Source of the DNA: Ferruginibacter paludis
GTDB lineage: Bacteria > Bacteroidota > Bacteroidia > Chitinophagales > Chitinophagaceae
DNA length: 64,000 bases
Assembly: GCF_030409685.1 (NCBI RefSeq)
Contig: NZ_JAUFQJ010000023.1
Location: 38,697-102,696, forward strand
Direction: 5' to 3'
This document shows positions 1-8,148 of the stretch, in pieces. The position numbers and the translations under genes are program-made. The notes under the pieces are model-generated. The model was not told the DNA's origin. It did no database searches and saw only the letters and a list, made by a program, of their open reading frames with translations. Within the stretch, counting starts at the first letter, position 1. Each line of letters opens with the position of its first letter.

Positions 1-561
1 TGTGGGATTTTTTATATTTTGTCCCTGGTAACCTGCGGTAATATCCACGTTGCCCTGTGGCGCTATATCAATTTTACCATTGCCAAATAAGCGGTTAAAA
101 AGGTTATCATACAACGACATTTTGGGCTTGGTCAGTTTGCGGTTCAACAAATTCATTGTGTTGGCCCGCTTCTTAAAATAATCCAGTTCCGCCTGTTTGT
201 TTTTCAACGCCCAGTATTCATCAAAAGTGTATGTGGTGGGAGTACGGTAATATTTGTTGCCTATTTTTTCGTAGAGGGTATATAAATGTGTTTCAGGATC
301 GTATGCAACGGAATCTGTAATGTTGGATGGCTTTTTAAAATCCAGGGTATTTTTAATACCGCTGTTCATAAAATCATTGCGGGTATCATGAATGGGATAC
401 GGCAGTCCCTTTGGCGGAATGGTATCGCCTATAGCAGGCAAATTTCTGCCTGAAGGGGTATTATTTTGTGCCGAAATGGAAAGTGAAATTGAAAGTAAAA
501 CCACTAACTGTCCCAACCCAAAGCCAATTACTTTTGGTAACAATTTTCTTTTAAAAAACAT
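1..561 (-). CDS. sprA: SprA/Sov, type IX secretion outer-membrane translocon protein (N-terminal part only)
   Basis: The reading frame is open from the ATG at 559-561 to the window edge, giving 187 codons of a much larger protein. SprA forms the very large outer-membrane channel of the type IX secretion system used for protein export and gliding in Bacteroidota. Seen here: a basic start and hydrophobic signal sequence (about residues 1-31, ending near SLSISAQ), then a region with LPYPIHDTRNDFMNS and, near the edge, PQGNVDITAGYQGQNIKNP, which I recognise as conserved SprA N-terminal motifs. ruvA lies 28 bp upstream on the same strand, a neighbourhood seen in other Bacteroidota, so the two are probably co-transcribed. 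The rest of the gene lies outside the window. Confidence 0.85.
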   Translation of the reverse strand, partial: MFFKRKLLPKVIGFGLGQLVVLLSISLSISAQNNTPSGRNLPAIGDTIPPKGLPYPIHDTRNDFMNSGIKNTLDFKKPSNITDSVAYDPETHLYTLYEKIGNKYYRTPTTYTFDEYWALKNKQAELDYFKKRANTMNLLNRKLTKPKMSLYDNLFNRLFGNGKIDIAPQGNVDITAGYQGQNIKNPT

Positions 562-589
562 CCGCTAAATCAATTAAAGTAAAATTTGA

Positions 590-1174
590 TCAAATGGCTT
601 TAAGCGCTTTTTTTATTAAATCTTCTAAATTGTTTATGTCGGGTTCAGTGTGGTTGATTTTTTGTATTGCCAATTCCGCCTGTGGACGGGATATACCCAA
701 TGAAACCAATGCATTTAACGCATCCTGCTGTAATCTATTGCCCACTGTGGCAGGCAGGCTGAGATCCGTTGCGGCTTTGGCTACTTTATCTCTTAATTCA
801 AGTACCAGTCTTTCAGCTGTTTTTTTGCCAATTCCTTTTACGCTTTCCAGCAGTTTTACATTGTTTTGGATAATAGCTTTGCTTACTTCTTCGGGTTTCA
901 GGTGAGACAGCATCATTCTGGCAGTTGCAGCACCAACGCCGGAAACACTGATCAGCTGAATAAACATTTCTTTTTCTCCCTTATCAAAAAACCCATAGAG
1001 TGTGTGTCCGTCTTCCTTTATCTGCAGGTAAGTATATAATTTACCTTTTTCTAAATTTTGGATATAGGTAAATGTGTTCAGGCTTATATTTAATTCGTAT
1101 CCAACGCCGTTTATGTCCACATAAACCTGCGCCGCATTCTTCATAGTAAATTTGCCTTCCAGGTATGCGTACAT
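590..1174 (-). CDS. ruvA: Holliday junction branch migration protein RuvA
   Basis: RuvA tetramers bind four-way DNA junctions and load the RuvB motor for branch migration in recombinational repair. The product is 194 residues, the usual size. It opens with MYAYLEGKF, the typical RuvA OB-fold start (domain I to about residue 63), followed by helix-hairpin-helix segments (LISVSGVGAATARMML and LLESVKGIGKKTAERLV) and a small C-terminal helical domain (LQQDALNALVSLGISRPQAE) that contacts RuvB. An upstream in-frame ATG at 1207 would add 11 residues not found in the family, so the start at 1174 is chosen. It is followed closely by sprA on the same strand. ruvB and ruvC are not in the window. Confidence 0.95.
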   Translation of the reverse strand: MYAYLEGKFTMKNAAQVYVDINGVGYELNISLNTFTYIQNLEKGKLYTYLQIKEDGHTLYGFFDKGEKEMFIQLISVSGVGAATARMMLSHLKPEEVSKAIIQNNVKLLESVKGIGKKTAERLVLELRDKVAKAATDLSLPATVGNRLQQDALNALVSLGISRPQAELAIQKINHTEPDINNLEDLIKKALKAI

Positions 1175-1253
1175 GTCTTTCTTTGAGTCAGCTGCGAAAA
1201 TAAGCATAAAAACCGACCGAAGGTATTGAAATTCATCCTTGCGATTTTTAGCG

Positions 1254-1261
1254 TATTTTTG
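1254..1261 (+). promoter_or_regulatory. Possible -7 box (TATTTTTG) for fabH
   Basis: TATTTTTG matches the Bacteroidota -7 consensus TAnnTTTG and lies 52 bp before the fabH start codon. No TTG sits at the preferred 17-23 bp spacing upstream (the nearest are 12 and 25 bp away), so this is only suggestive. Confidence 0.3.
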
Positions 1262-1313
1262 CCCGCTTTTAAAATTATCAAATAAAACCTAAAATAAAAA
1301 TCTTTTATACGAT

Positions 1314-2321
1314 ATGCAAAAAATTACCGCAGCAATTACTTCAGTTGGTGGATACGTTCCGGAATACAGGTTAACCAATGCCATACTGGAAACAATGATT
1401 GATACCAATGATGAATGGATCAGGAGCAGGACGGGTGTGGAAGAAAGAAGAATTTTGAAGGGAGAAGGCCTGGCTACTTCGGATATGGCTGTTCCAGCGG
1501 TGCTGGAAATATGCAAAAAAAGAGGCATTGACCCTACTGAAATTGATTGCATGATCTGTGCTACGGTAACACCGGATATGATTTTTCCTGCAACAGCTAA
1601 CATCATCTGCGATAAAATTGGTGCTATAAATGCCTGGGGATTTGATTTAAGCGCCGCCTGTTCCGGTTTTTTATTCGGATTAACAACCGGCGCCGCGTTA
1701 ATTGAAAGTGGACGCTATAAAAAAGTAGTTATTGTTGGGGGTGATAAAATGAGTGCCATCGTAGATTATACGGATCGTACAACCTGCATTATTTTTGGTG
1801 ACGGTGCAGGAGCGGTTTTACTGGAACCTTCTACAGAAGATGTTGGGGTGATGGATAGTTTATTGAAAAGCGACGGATCAGGCAAAAATTACCTGCACAT
1901 GAAAGCGGGCGGATCTTTACGGCCGGCATCTGTTGAAACCGTGCAAGCCAAAGAACATTATATATTTCAGGAAGGACAGCCTGTATTTAAAGCGGCGGTA
2001 AAAGGTATGGCTGATGCGGCATATGATTTATTGCAACGCAACCACCTGACAGGTGATGATATTGCCTGGCTGGTACCGCACCAGGCCAACAAAAGAATTA
2101 TTGATGCCACCGCCAACCGCATGGGCTTACCGGCAGAAAAGGTAATGGTAAATATTCAGCGGTATGGCAATACTACGGCGGGTACTATCCCACTGTGTTT
2201 GTGGGAGTGGGAAAGCCAGTTACACAAAGGTGATAACATTGTATTGGCGGCATTCGGCGGCGGATTTACCTGGGGTGCAACTTTGGTTAAATGGGCTTAT
2301 GATACACCTTCAGCTACCTGA
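1314..2321 (+). CDS. fabH: 3-oxoacyl-[acyl-carrier-protein] synthase III (FabH)
   Basis: KAS III condenses an acyl-CoA primer with malonyl-ACP to start fatty-acid chains in the cytosol. The 335-residue thiolase-fold protein shows the full catalytic triad: Cys116 in DLSAACSGFL, His256 in VPHQANKRI and Asn286 in QRYGNTTAGTIP. The C-terminal AAFGGGFTWGA is also typical. Bacteroidota often carry several FabH paralogues, some in secondary metabolism. This one stands alone, divergent from ruvA-sprA, with no plsX or rpmF beside it, so priming of general fatty-acid synthesis is likely but not proven. A hairpin terminator follows the stop codon. Confidence 0.93.
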   Translation: MQKITAAITSVGGYVPEYRLTNAILETMIDTNDEWIRSRTGVEERRILKGEGLATSDMAVPAVLEICKKRGIDPTEIDCMICATVTPDMIFPATANIICDKIGAINAWGFDLSAACSGFLFGLTTGAALIESGRYKKVVIVGGDKMSAIVDYTDRTTCIIFGDGAGAVLLEPSTEDVGVMDSLLKSDGSGKNYLHMKAGGSLRPASVETVQAKEHYIFQEGQPVFKAAVKGMADAAYDLLQRNHLTGDDIAWLVPHQANKRIIDATANRMGLPAEKVMVNIQRYGNTTAGTIPLCLWEWESQLHKGDNIVLAAFGGGFTWGATLVKWAYDTPSAT

Positions 2322-2352
2322 TTTCTCATTATCTTAATAGTGTACTCAATAC

Positions 2353-2391
2353 AAAAAAATGGTCGTGTTATTAAAAATGCGACCACTTTTT
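2353..2391. terminator. Intrinsic terminator between fabH and the converging outer-membrane protein gene
   Basis: The inverted repeat TGGTCG (2360-2365) / CGACCA (2380-2385) is flanked by an A-run on the left and a T-run on the right, so it could work in both directions for these two converging genes. The stem is short and the loop is 14 nt. Confidence 0.55.
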
Positions 2392-2412
2392 ATATTCCAA
2401 AATTTTACTTTA

Positions 2413-3132
2413 TCAGTTGCCCGTCTTTCCTCCAAATATATAACCCACTTTAAAATTTGCGCCATTTGTTTTTAAGGATGAATTTGGGTTAGGATCAATA
2501 TCGTTAAAGCCCATGGTATAACCCGCCTGAAAATATATTCCGCCCGGGAATTTATAGCCAGCCAGGATATTACCGCCAAAGTCAAGCGCCTTGATGTGTT
2601 TATCTGGATCGCTGGCGGAGATCTCACTATCTTTTTTCCCATCAAACCTCACATGACCATTGCCGGATAAAGTTTGGGGAGGGTAACCCGACATAGTAGT
2701 GTTGATAGTATAATTATATTTCCCAGACAAGCCATAACTGACGGATGGACCTATCCCCAAATAAAAGGTGTTGGCTCCTGATGGAAAACTGTAGACAAAA
2801 TTTAAAGGCAGTTCAATAAAATTAAAAGTTCCCTCTCCTGTTGATGCTAAACTCATCGTCGCATCAGTCTTGTTATAATTTGCATTATACCCTTTTTGAA
2901 TAATATTCAATTCGGGTCTGAAAGAAATTACATGCGTTACAGGCACAACAGCTACAACACCAGCAAGAAATCCAAATTTGGGTTTGGTCAACCCCTTGGT
3001 GGTTGTCCCGGATTCTGTACGTTCTCCCTGGAGATTAGCAAAATTTCCACCCAAATGTGCGCCAAAATTAATTTGTGCTGTTACACCTGTTGCTAAAACT
3101 GCCAATGCAGCGCTCATGATTAGTTTTTTCAT
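2413..3132 (-). CDS. PorT-family outer-membrane beta-barrel protein
   Basis: The 239-residue product begins with a clear signal peptide (MKKLIMSAALAVLATGVTAQ). The mature part looks like a small transmembrane barrel of the PorT/OmpA-like type common in Bacteroidota: INFGAHLGGNFANLQ near the start, alternating aromatic/hydrophobic strands such as NFIELPLNFVYSF, TFYLGIGPSVSYGLSGKY and GIYFQAGYTMGFNDI, and a final strand NFKVGYIFGG. It probably sits in the outer membrane. No enzymatic function can be inferred. It is a single gene converging on fabH, with about 240 bp of mostly A+T-rich DNA upstream. Confidence 0.75.
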   Translation of the reverse strand: MKKLIMSAALAVLATGVTAQINFGAHLGGNFANLQGERTESGTTTKGLTKPKFGFLAGVVAVVPVTHVISFRPELNIIQKGYNANYNKTDATMSLASTGEGTFNFIELPLNFVYSFPSGANTFYLGIGPSVSYGLSGKYNYTINTTMSGYPPQTLSGNGHVRFDGKKDSEISASDPDKHIKALDFGGNILAGYKFPGGIYFQAGYTMGFNDIDPNPNSSLKTNGANFKVGYIFGGKTGN

Positions 3133-3319
3133 CCAGCTTGATTTTTCTTAAAAATATTGATAAATATAACAATTGCGAAACTGTTCCTGCATTCTGAAGT
3201 TTGCTTTGCATTTTAATTTTGCCAATTTTATTGCAGGGTTAAAACAACAGCAATGGATCAAAGCCGTAACGCTGCGATTTTTTTATTTAACTGCTATCAT
3301 AATTATCAGCATTATATAG

Positions 3320-3331
3320 TGTAAACGATTT
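3320..3331 (+). promoter_or_regulatory. Candidate LacI/cre-like operator half (TGTAAACGATTT)
   Basis: TGTAAACGATTT lies about 44 bp before the sugar isomerase-like gene. The identical 12-mer occurs at 47822-47833, just before the AraC regulator of the mannan locus. It resembles the left part of LacI-family operators (TGTAAACG). Assignment as an operator is inference. Confidence 0.3.
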
Positions 3332-3374
3332 AACTTTATGAAGATAGAGCTACACCTTTAAAACAATTGCCAGT

Positions 3375-4217
3375 ATGAAAGTTTCACCAATTTTACAAGT
3401 GTTTATCATCTTCTGCAGCTTAACGATTGGCTCAGTAAACTTGTTGCCTGCCCAACAAATCGGGCTGCAATTATACAGTCTCCGCAATCAATTTAAAACA
3501 GACGTGCCGGGTACGCTCGCCAAAATAAAAGATTGGAAAATTACGGCCATTGAAGGAGGCGGTACCTATAATTTACCTGTTGAAGAATATAAAAAATTGC
3601 TGAAGCAAAACAACCTGCAAATGGTTAGCTACGGTGCCGGTTTTGAAGAACTTCAAAACAATCCGCAACTGGTGGCAGACAATGCAAAAGCTTTTGGCAG
3701 CAAATTTATCATGTGCGCCTGGGTGCCGCACAAAGGTGCCTTTACAATTGAAGATGCGCAAAAAGCCATCGCGGTTTTTAATACTGCCGGAAAGGTGCTG
3801 AAAGAAAATGGTCTGCAATTTTGCTACCATCCGCATGGATATGAATTCATGCCTTTTGAAGATGGAACCATGTTCGACTACCTGGTAAAAAACACCAATG
3901 CCAGGTATGTAAATTTTGAAATGGATGTTTTTTGGGTAAAGCACCCTGGACAAGATCCGGTAGCATTGCTAAAAAAATATCCCAAACGTTTTTTACTGCT
4001 GCATTTAAAAGACCGTAAACCCGGCACGGAAGGAAACCAGGAAGGACATGCCCCGGATGAAACCAATGTTGTACTTGGACAAGGAGATGTTGGCATTGCA
4101 GCCGTTATGAAAGAAGCAAAAAAAATCGGTATTAAATATTGTTTTATAGAAGATGAATCGCCCACACCAGTAGAACAAATTCCGCAAAGCCTCCAGTTTT
4201 TACATTCACTTAAATAA
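3375..4217 (+). CDS. Secreted sugar phosphate isomerase/epimerase-like TIM-barrel protein
   Basis: The 280-residue product belongs to the xylose isomerase-like TIM-barrel (AP endonuclease 2) superfamily. Residues 1-27 form an apparent signal peptide ending near LLPAQQ, so the protein is probably periplasmic. Barrel features include IGLQLYSLRNQF at the mature N terminus, FCYHPHGYEFMPF, VNFEMDVFWVKHPG, FLLLHLKDRKPG and YCFIEDESPTP, which supply the Glu/Asp/His residues that bind a divalent metal in this superfamily. The substrate is unknown. It converges on a carbohydrate esterase gene 30 bp away, and the two may share a sugar-processing context. Confidence 0.8.
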   Translation: MKVSPILQVFIIFCSLTIGSVNLLPAQQIGLQLYSLRNQFKTDVPGTLAKIKDWKITAIEGGGTYNLPVEEYKKLLKQNNLQMVSYGAGFEELQNNPQLVADNAKAFGSKFIMCAWVPHKGAFTIEDAQKAIAVFNTAGKVLKENGLQFCYHPHGYEFMPFEDGTMFDYLVKNTNARYVNFEMDVFWVKHPGQDPVALLKKYPKRFLLLHLKDRKPGTEGNQEGHAPDETNVVLGQGDVGIAAVMKEAKKIGIKYCFIEDESPTPVEQIPQSLQFLHSLK

Positions 4218-4247
4218 ATCGGTTGTATATATCTGGTGACGAGATTG

Positions 4248-5357
4248 TTAACCTTTCAATAATTTTCTAAAAAAGGGAATTAACTCTTCGGCGAGTATTG
4301 CGTGTTCAGCGACAGAAGGGTGACCGCCGCAACCGGTTGCCTGCATAGGTTCGAAAAAAAACACGGCTACTTTTTTATCCGCAGGATACAACTCATCAAT
4401 ATTTTTTTGTACTGCCAGCAGGCAATTCTGCAGCAGTATCCTGTTACTGCCATTTACCATCGCACTGCTGAGCAGCGCTATTTGTGCCACCGGGTATTTT
4501 GATTTTACCAGCTGTACAAATTGGATATAGCTGCTTACAAAAATCCCGCTGTCAAACGGCAACCTTTTTTTGAGGCCATCACCATTGCTGAAATCATTTG
4601 TGCCCAATGCAATGCTCACAATTCTTGGTGTGTACAATTTAAAATCCCACATGGCTGAACTGCTTTCCTGGAAATCCGCTTTTTCGTATACCTGTGGCAT
4701 AACCGGCGCATCACTGTTCCAGTTGCGATAGATGCCGATACCGCTAACACTGCTTAATATAAAATTGGTTTTTAATTCCCTTGCAACCCTTGGGCCATAA
4801 GCATAATAGGCGTTGTGCTGATCATGATACTCTCCTGTTCCGCACGGCACTTCAGAAGTATCTGCTGCAGCACCACAGGTTATACTGTTGCCAATAAATT
4901 CTATCAGCGGTGCTGATTTTGGTTTAATGGCTTTTACACTTTGCCCGATTATTTTTTCTATTATAATTGCTCCGGTATGTGCTTCCGTAGCCTTGTAAAT
5001 CCACACGATATGTTTGCCATCTTCACCAGCGGAAATGACAAGAGGGACATGTGAATTTTTTGAAACCTTAATCCGCTTTTGATAAACACCATCCAGTTCA
5101 TATTGCAGGTAATTGCGGTCTTGTGTATTGGCGATGGATGCAACAACCTGGCAATCCTTACCTTCAAAACTAAACCCAAAATGAACGGCTGAACTTATCA
5201 GTTCAAGATTATGTTCTTTATTAATCAGGCATCTCCCATAAGGGAATAAGGCTGTTGCAGGCAACTCGGTGGGTATATCTTTATGGATTGTAAAAGCTGT
5301 TACAGTAAGAAACAAAATACATACACCTGCGGCGACTCTTTTAAAATGAAATTTCAT
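4248..5357 (-). CDS. SGNH/GDSL hydrolase, carbohydrate esterase family 2-like
   Basis: The 369-residue secreted protein has a signal peptide (about residues 1-24), an N-terminal beta-sandwich (about 35-140, including GFSFEGKDCQVVASI and RNYLQYELDGVYQKRI) and a C-terminal SGNH esterase domain. Catalytic blocks seen: EFIGNSITCGA (Ser nucleophile), VSIALGTNDFSNGDG (block III Asn) and GCGGHPSVAEH (catalytic His). The domain order is that of CE2 enzymes, which remove acetyl groups from xylan, glucomannan and related polymers. It lies 74 bp downstream of a secreted AGE-family epimerase on the same strand, so the two may be co-transcribed. Substrate is inferred, not shown. Confidence 0.82.
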   Translation of the reverse strand: MKFHFKRVAAGVCILFLTVTAFTIHKDIPTELPATALFPYGRCLINKEHNLELISSAVHFGFSFEGKDCQVVASIANTQDRNYLQYELDGVYQKRIKVSKNSHVPLVISAGEDGKHIVWIYKATEAHTGAIIIEKIIGQSVKAIKPKSAPLIEFIGNSITCGAAADTSEVPCGTGEYHDQHNAYYAYGPRVARELKTNFILSSVSGIGIYRNWNSDAPVMPQVYEKADFQESSSAMWDFKLYTPRIVSIALGTNDFSNGDGLKKRLPFDSGIFVSSYIQFVQLVKSKYPVAQIALLSSAMVNGSNRILLQNCLLAVQKNIDELYPADKKVAVFFFEPMQATGCGGHPSVAEHAILAEELIPFFRKLLKG

Positions 5358-5431
5358 AAGCAGCTTTGTTGATTTCTTTGTGTAAATTATGAAAAGAAGA
5401 TCGGATAGTACGAATATGAATTAAACTTGTT

Positions 5432-6802
5432 TTATTCTCCCTTACCATTGACTTTTTTCAACCGCTGAATACAGTTGGACAAAGCCCTGAAATTGTGATA
5501 ATTTCCTTTCCATATATGTCCTTTTAAAGCAGTCTTTCTTTGCGGTTCTTTATCCAATCCTTCTTCGTACCAGTCTCCGTTTACATGATCAATCAGGTAG
5601 GTTTGTATATACTTCCACTGCTTTTTAAATTTAGCATAATACTGCATCGCATCATTGGGAAAATAATCTGCCATGAGCAGTAAGGTGTTCATACCTTCAG
5701 CCTGTGCCCACCAGTTTTTACTGTCCAGCAATATGGAAATGGTATCACGGTTTTTAAAATAGTATCCTTCATCATAAAAGCCACCAATTGAATTATCCCA
5801 GCCATTGCGCAGTGCGTGGTCTACCATCTTTTTGCCTGCATATAATGTGGCGGTATCGTTTTTTATCCCCAATGCGTGCGACGCTTCCAGCATCAGGTAA
5901 GCAGTTTCTATATCATGGCCAAAAGATACATGGTCTAAATATGTATGTTTCCTTATAACAGCTTCTGATGAATCCTTAAATGACACCGGCACCCAATCTG
6001 GTGTAAAAAAAAGTGTGAGGTACCCTTTGGGGTTGGTGATTTTATCTCTTATCAAATAAAGCATTTCCTCCAGCCTTTCCTTCACCAAATTATCTGGCCA
6101 TACAGCGTATAATTCTGTAAATGCTTCCAGTAAATGAATAGAAGAATTCTGGTCTTTGTAACCCAGGTCAGCGGTTGAAGGTGTAGCTGCATCTCTTTTT
6201 ACAACACTGCCATCTCTTTTTAAATGCTGGTAGTAACCCTTATACACCGGATCGTGACTGTGCTGTTCCAGCCACAAAAATGTCTTCTTCGCCAGGTTCA
6301 AAGCGCCTGTATCACCAGATGATTTGTAGTAAGCAGACAGCGCATAAATAGCAAAGGCGTTTCCATAGGCTTCCTTGGGAGCATCAGGATTGCTTTTGTC
6401 TGTACCCTTCCGCGTGACAAGGTTGTAAAATCCGCCGTAAGTTTTATCCCACATTACATCCCGTAAAAAATGAAACCCGTTTGCCGAGGCCTTCATATAA
6501 TATTTTATATTGGGATACAACGATGCCGCCTTTGCGCTTGTCCAGGTATGCCTTGCCTGGGTTACAATAAATTTATCCTGTGGACCGGTAGGTTTAAAAT
6601 CGTACGTATAAGTGGTGAGAAAACCGCCATACATATTATCAATGCATTGCGGATACCATTTGTTTAGTAATTCTTTTTTAACGGAATAATCCATCTCTGC
6701 CGCAATTTTAAACCGCTCTTGCTTTGCAGCTGTAATTGCGTTTGTTTGAGCCGATGCGTCGGTGAAAAATAAAAAAGACAGGAACAATAAGATTGTTTTC
6801 AT
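5432..6802 (-). CDS. Secreted AGE-family epimerase (cellobiose/mannobiose 2-epimerase-like)
   Basis: The 456-residue alpha/alpha-barrel protein belongs to the N-acylglucosamine 2-epimerase family. Family motifs are present: the RHTWTSAKAA helix, DHVSFGHDIETAYLMLEA (GHDIE), SKNWWAQAEGMNTL (WWxQAE) and GHIWKGNYHNFR near the C terminus. A signal peptide (MKTILLFLSFLFFTDASAQ) directs it out of the cytoplasm. That is unusual, because characterised cellobiose 2-epimerases are cytosolic, like the second family member at 43832-45025. It sits upstream of a CE2-like esterase. Probable role: epimerising the reducing-end sugar of a beta-linked oligosaccharide in the periplasm. Exact substrate unknown. 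Confidence 0.8.
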   Translation of the reverse strand: MKTILLFLSFLFFTDASAQTNAITAAKQERFKIAAEMDYSVKKELLNKWYPQCIDNMYGGFLTTYTYDFKPTGPQDKFIVTQARHTWTSAKAASLYPNIKYYMKASANGFHFLRDVMWDKTYGGFYNLVTRKGTDKSNPDAPKEAYGNAFAIYALSAYYKSSGDTGALNLAKKTFLWLEQHSHDPVYKGYYQHLKRDGSVVKRDAATPSTADLGYKDQNSSIHLLEAFTELYAVWPDNLVKERLEEMLYLIRDKITNPKGYLTLFFTPDWVPVSFKDSSEAVIRKHTYLDHVSFGHDIETAYLMLEASHALGIKNDTATLYAGKKMVDHALRNGWDNSIGGFYDEGYYFKNRDTISILLDSKNWWAQAEGMNTLLLMADYFPNDAMQYYAKFKKQWKYIQTYLIDHVNGDWYEEGLDKEPQRKTALKGHIWKGNYHNFRALSNCIQRLKKVNGKGE

Positions 6803-7110
6803 GCTTTTGATTGCTATTGTTATTTACCACGTTTTTTTATACCTGCTTATGCTATGCCTTAAATGTCACACGCAACATACGAAAGCAGAGAGAAATAAAA
6901 TACGAAAGATAAAATGGCATATGATATTGCTAAATCACTTTTTAACGACCCAGTAATTTACTACAATGCACATGAAATCTATTGTACTTCTTTATCTGAT
7001 CGCAATAATAAATTAGCCGTTAATAAATGAGTTATCTACCAACAACGGTTTAATTGCCGGAGTTAAAAAGGCTAAACTCGTTCTGGAAAAAAGCAATAAC
7101 TTAATCTCAA
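6803..7110. other. Gene-free stretch between the epimerase and cydB
   Basis: This is A+T-rich intergenic DNA between two minus-strand genes. I see no convincing gene, hairpin or exact TAnnTTTG box. Confidence 0.6.
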
Positions 7111-8148
7111 TCAGGCATTTTTTTTAGGCTTGCTTACAACAATTTTTTTATGTTGAAAATCGTACACTAAATAAAACAGTGCTGGTAAAATAAACAGGCT
7201 GCCAATCAGCAATGCCATTGCCAGTGTGTAGATGGTTTTTTCGGGTGCACTTCCATCGGTTAAGGATAAATATTGACCGCCTTTGAGCAATACAATATTT
7301 GGGAAATGCTGATAGGTAATCGCAAGTAAAATCATCGTAACCTGGAAACCTGCCAAAACACGAATAATTATTTTTTTTCCCTTAGATAAAAGATACCACA
7401 GCAATGCCAGTGACACCATTGCTGTTGCGATGGCGGCTACCCCCACGGCATTGCCAAACAACCATTCGGCAAGTGGCACGCCATCAAGCTTTGCTGCAAT
7501 AAAAACAAGTGTACCCGCAACTGCTGCGGCAATATTGGTAGTGCGTGCTTTTGTCTTAAATCGTTGAACGTCCTGTTCATTTTCCGTTTCACCAATTAGA
7601 TACACAGATGCTAAAAAGCCGCAGATGCTTACTGTAAATAAACCAACCGCCACAGAGAAAAAATTGAGCCAGCTAAAAATATAAGCGTCCAGGTAATTGC
7701 CTGCCGCGGAATCAATTTTACCTGAAACTGCCGAACCGGCAATGATACCTAAAAACAATGGCGTTACACAACTGGCATACATAAAAATACGGTTGTAAAC
7801 TACCTGCAATTCATCGGTTACTGCATCGTAATTTCTAAAAGTAAATGCAGTGCCTCTTGCGATAATGCCCAGTAACATACCTACCAACGGAATGTGCAGA
7901 TTTACCGACATGGTAGTATAGATAGTAGGAAAGCCGACAAATAAAATCACAATCACGATAATAAGCCACATGTGGTTGGCTTCCCAAATAGGACCTATTG
8001 CCCGATACATGGTTCTTCGGGTTCTTTCCTGGTTCTTTTTGGTAGTAAATAATTCTATGATGCCGGCACCAAAATCGGCACCGCCCATTAAAAGATACAG
8101 CAGTATCGCCACCCACAAAAACGCCATTACTACATACAGCATAATCAT
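7111..8148 (-). CDS. cydB: Cytochrome bd ubiquinol oxidase subunit II (CydB)
   Basis: CydB is the second integral-membrane subunit of the bd-type terminal oxidase, which reduces O2 to water with quinol electrons at low oxygen. The 345-residue protein is almost wholly hydrophobic with about eight to nine membrane helices. The N terminus contains the family signature LLYLLMGGADFGAGIIELFT, and GPIWEANHMWLIIVIVI follows as expected. The start ATG overlaps the cydA stop by 4 bp (ATGA), which indicates translational coupling in a cydAB operon. The C terminus ends in a lysine-rich cytoplasmic tail. No CydX-like small gene was seen after it. Confidence 0.96.
   Translation of the reverse strand: MIMLYVVMAFLWVAILLYLLMGGADFGAGIIELFTTKKNQERTRRTMYRAIGPIWEANHMWLIIVIVILFVGFPTIYTTMSVNLHIPLVGMLLGIIARGTAFTFRNYDAVTDELQVVYNRIFMYASCVTPLFLGIIAGSAVSGKIDSAAGNYLDAYIFSWLNFFSVAVGLFTVSICGFLASVYLIGETENEQDVQRFKTKARTTNIAAAVAGTLVFIAAKLDGVPLAEWLFGNAVGVAAIATAMVSLALLWYLLSKGKKIIIRVLAGFQVTMILLAITYQHFPNIVLLKGGQYLSLTDGSAPEKTIYTLAMALLIGSLFILPALFYLVYDFQHKKIVVSKPKKNA

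Noticed and set aside
594..905. Plus-strand open frame of 103 codons
   Set aside because: It lies fully antisense to ruvA, whose motifs and length are clear.
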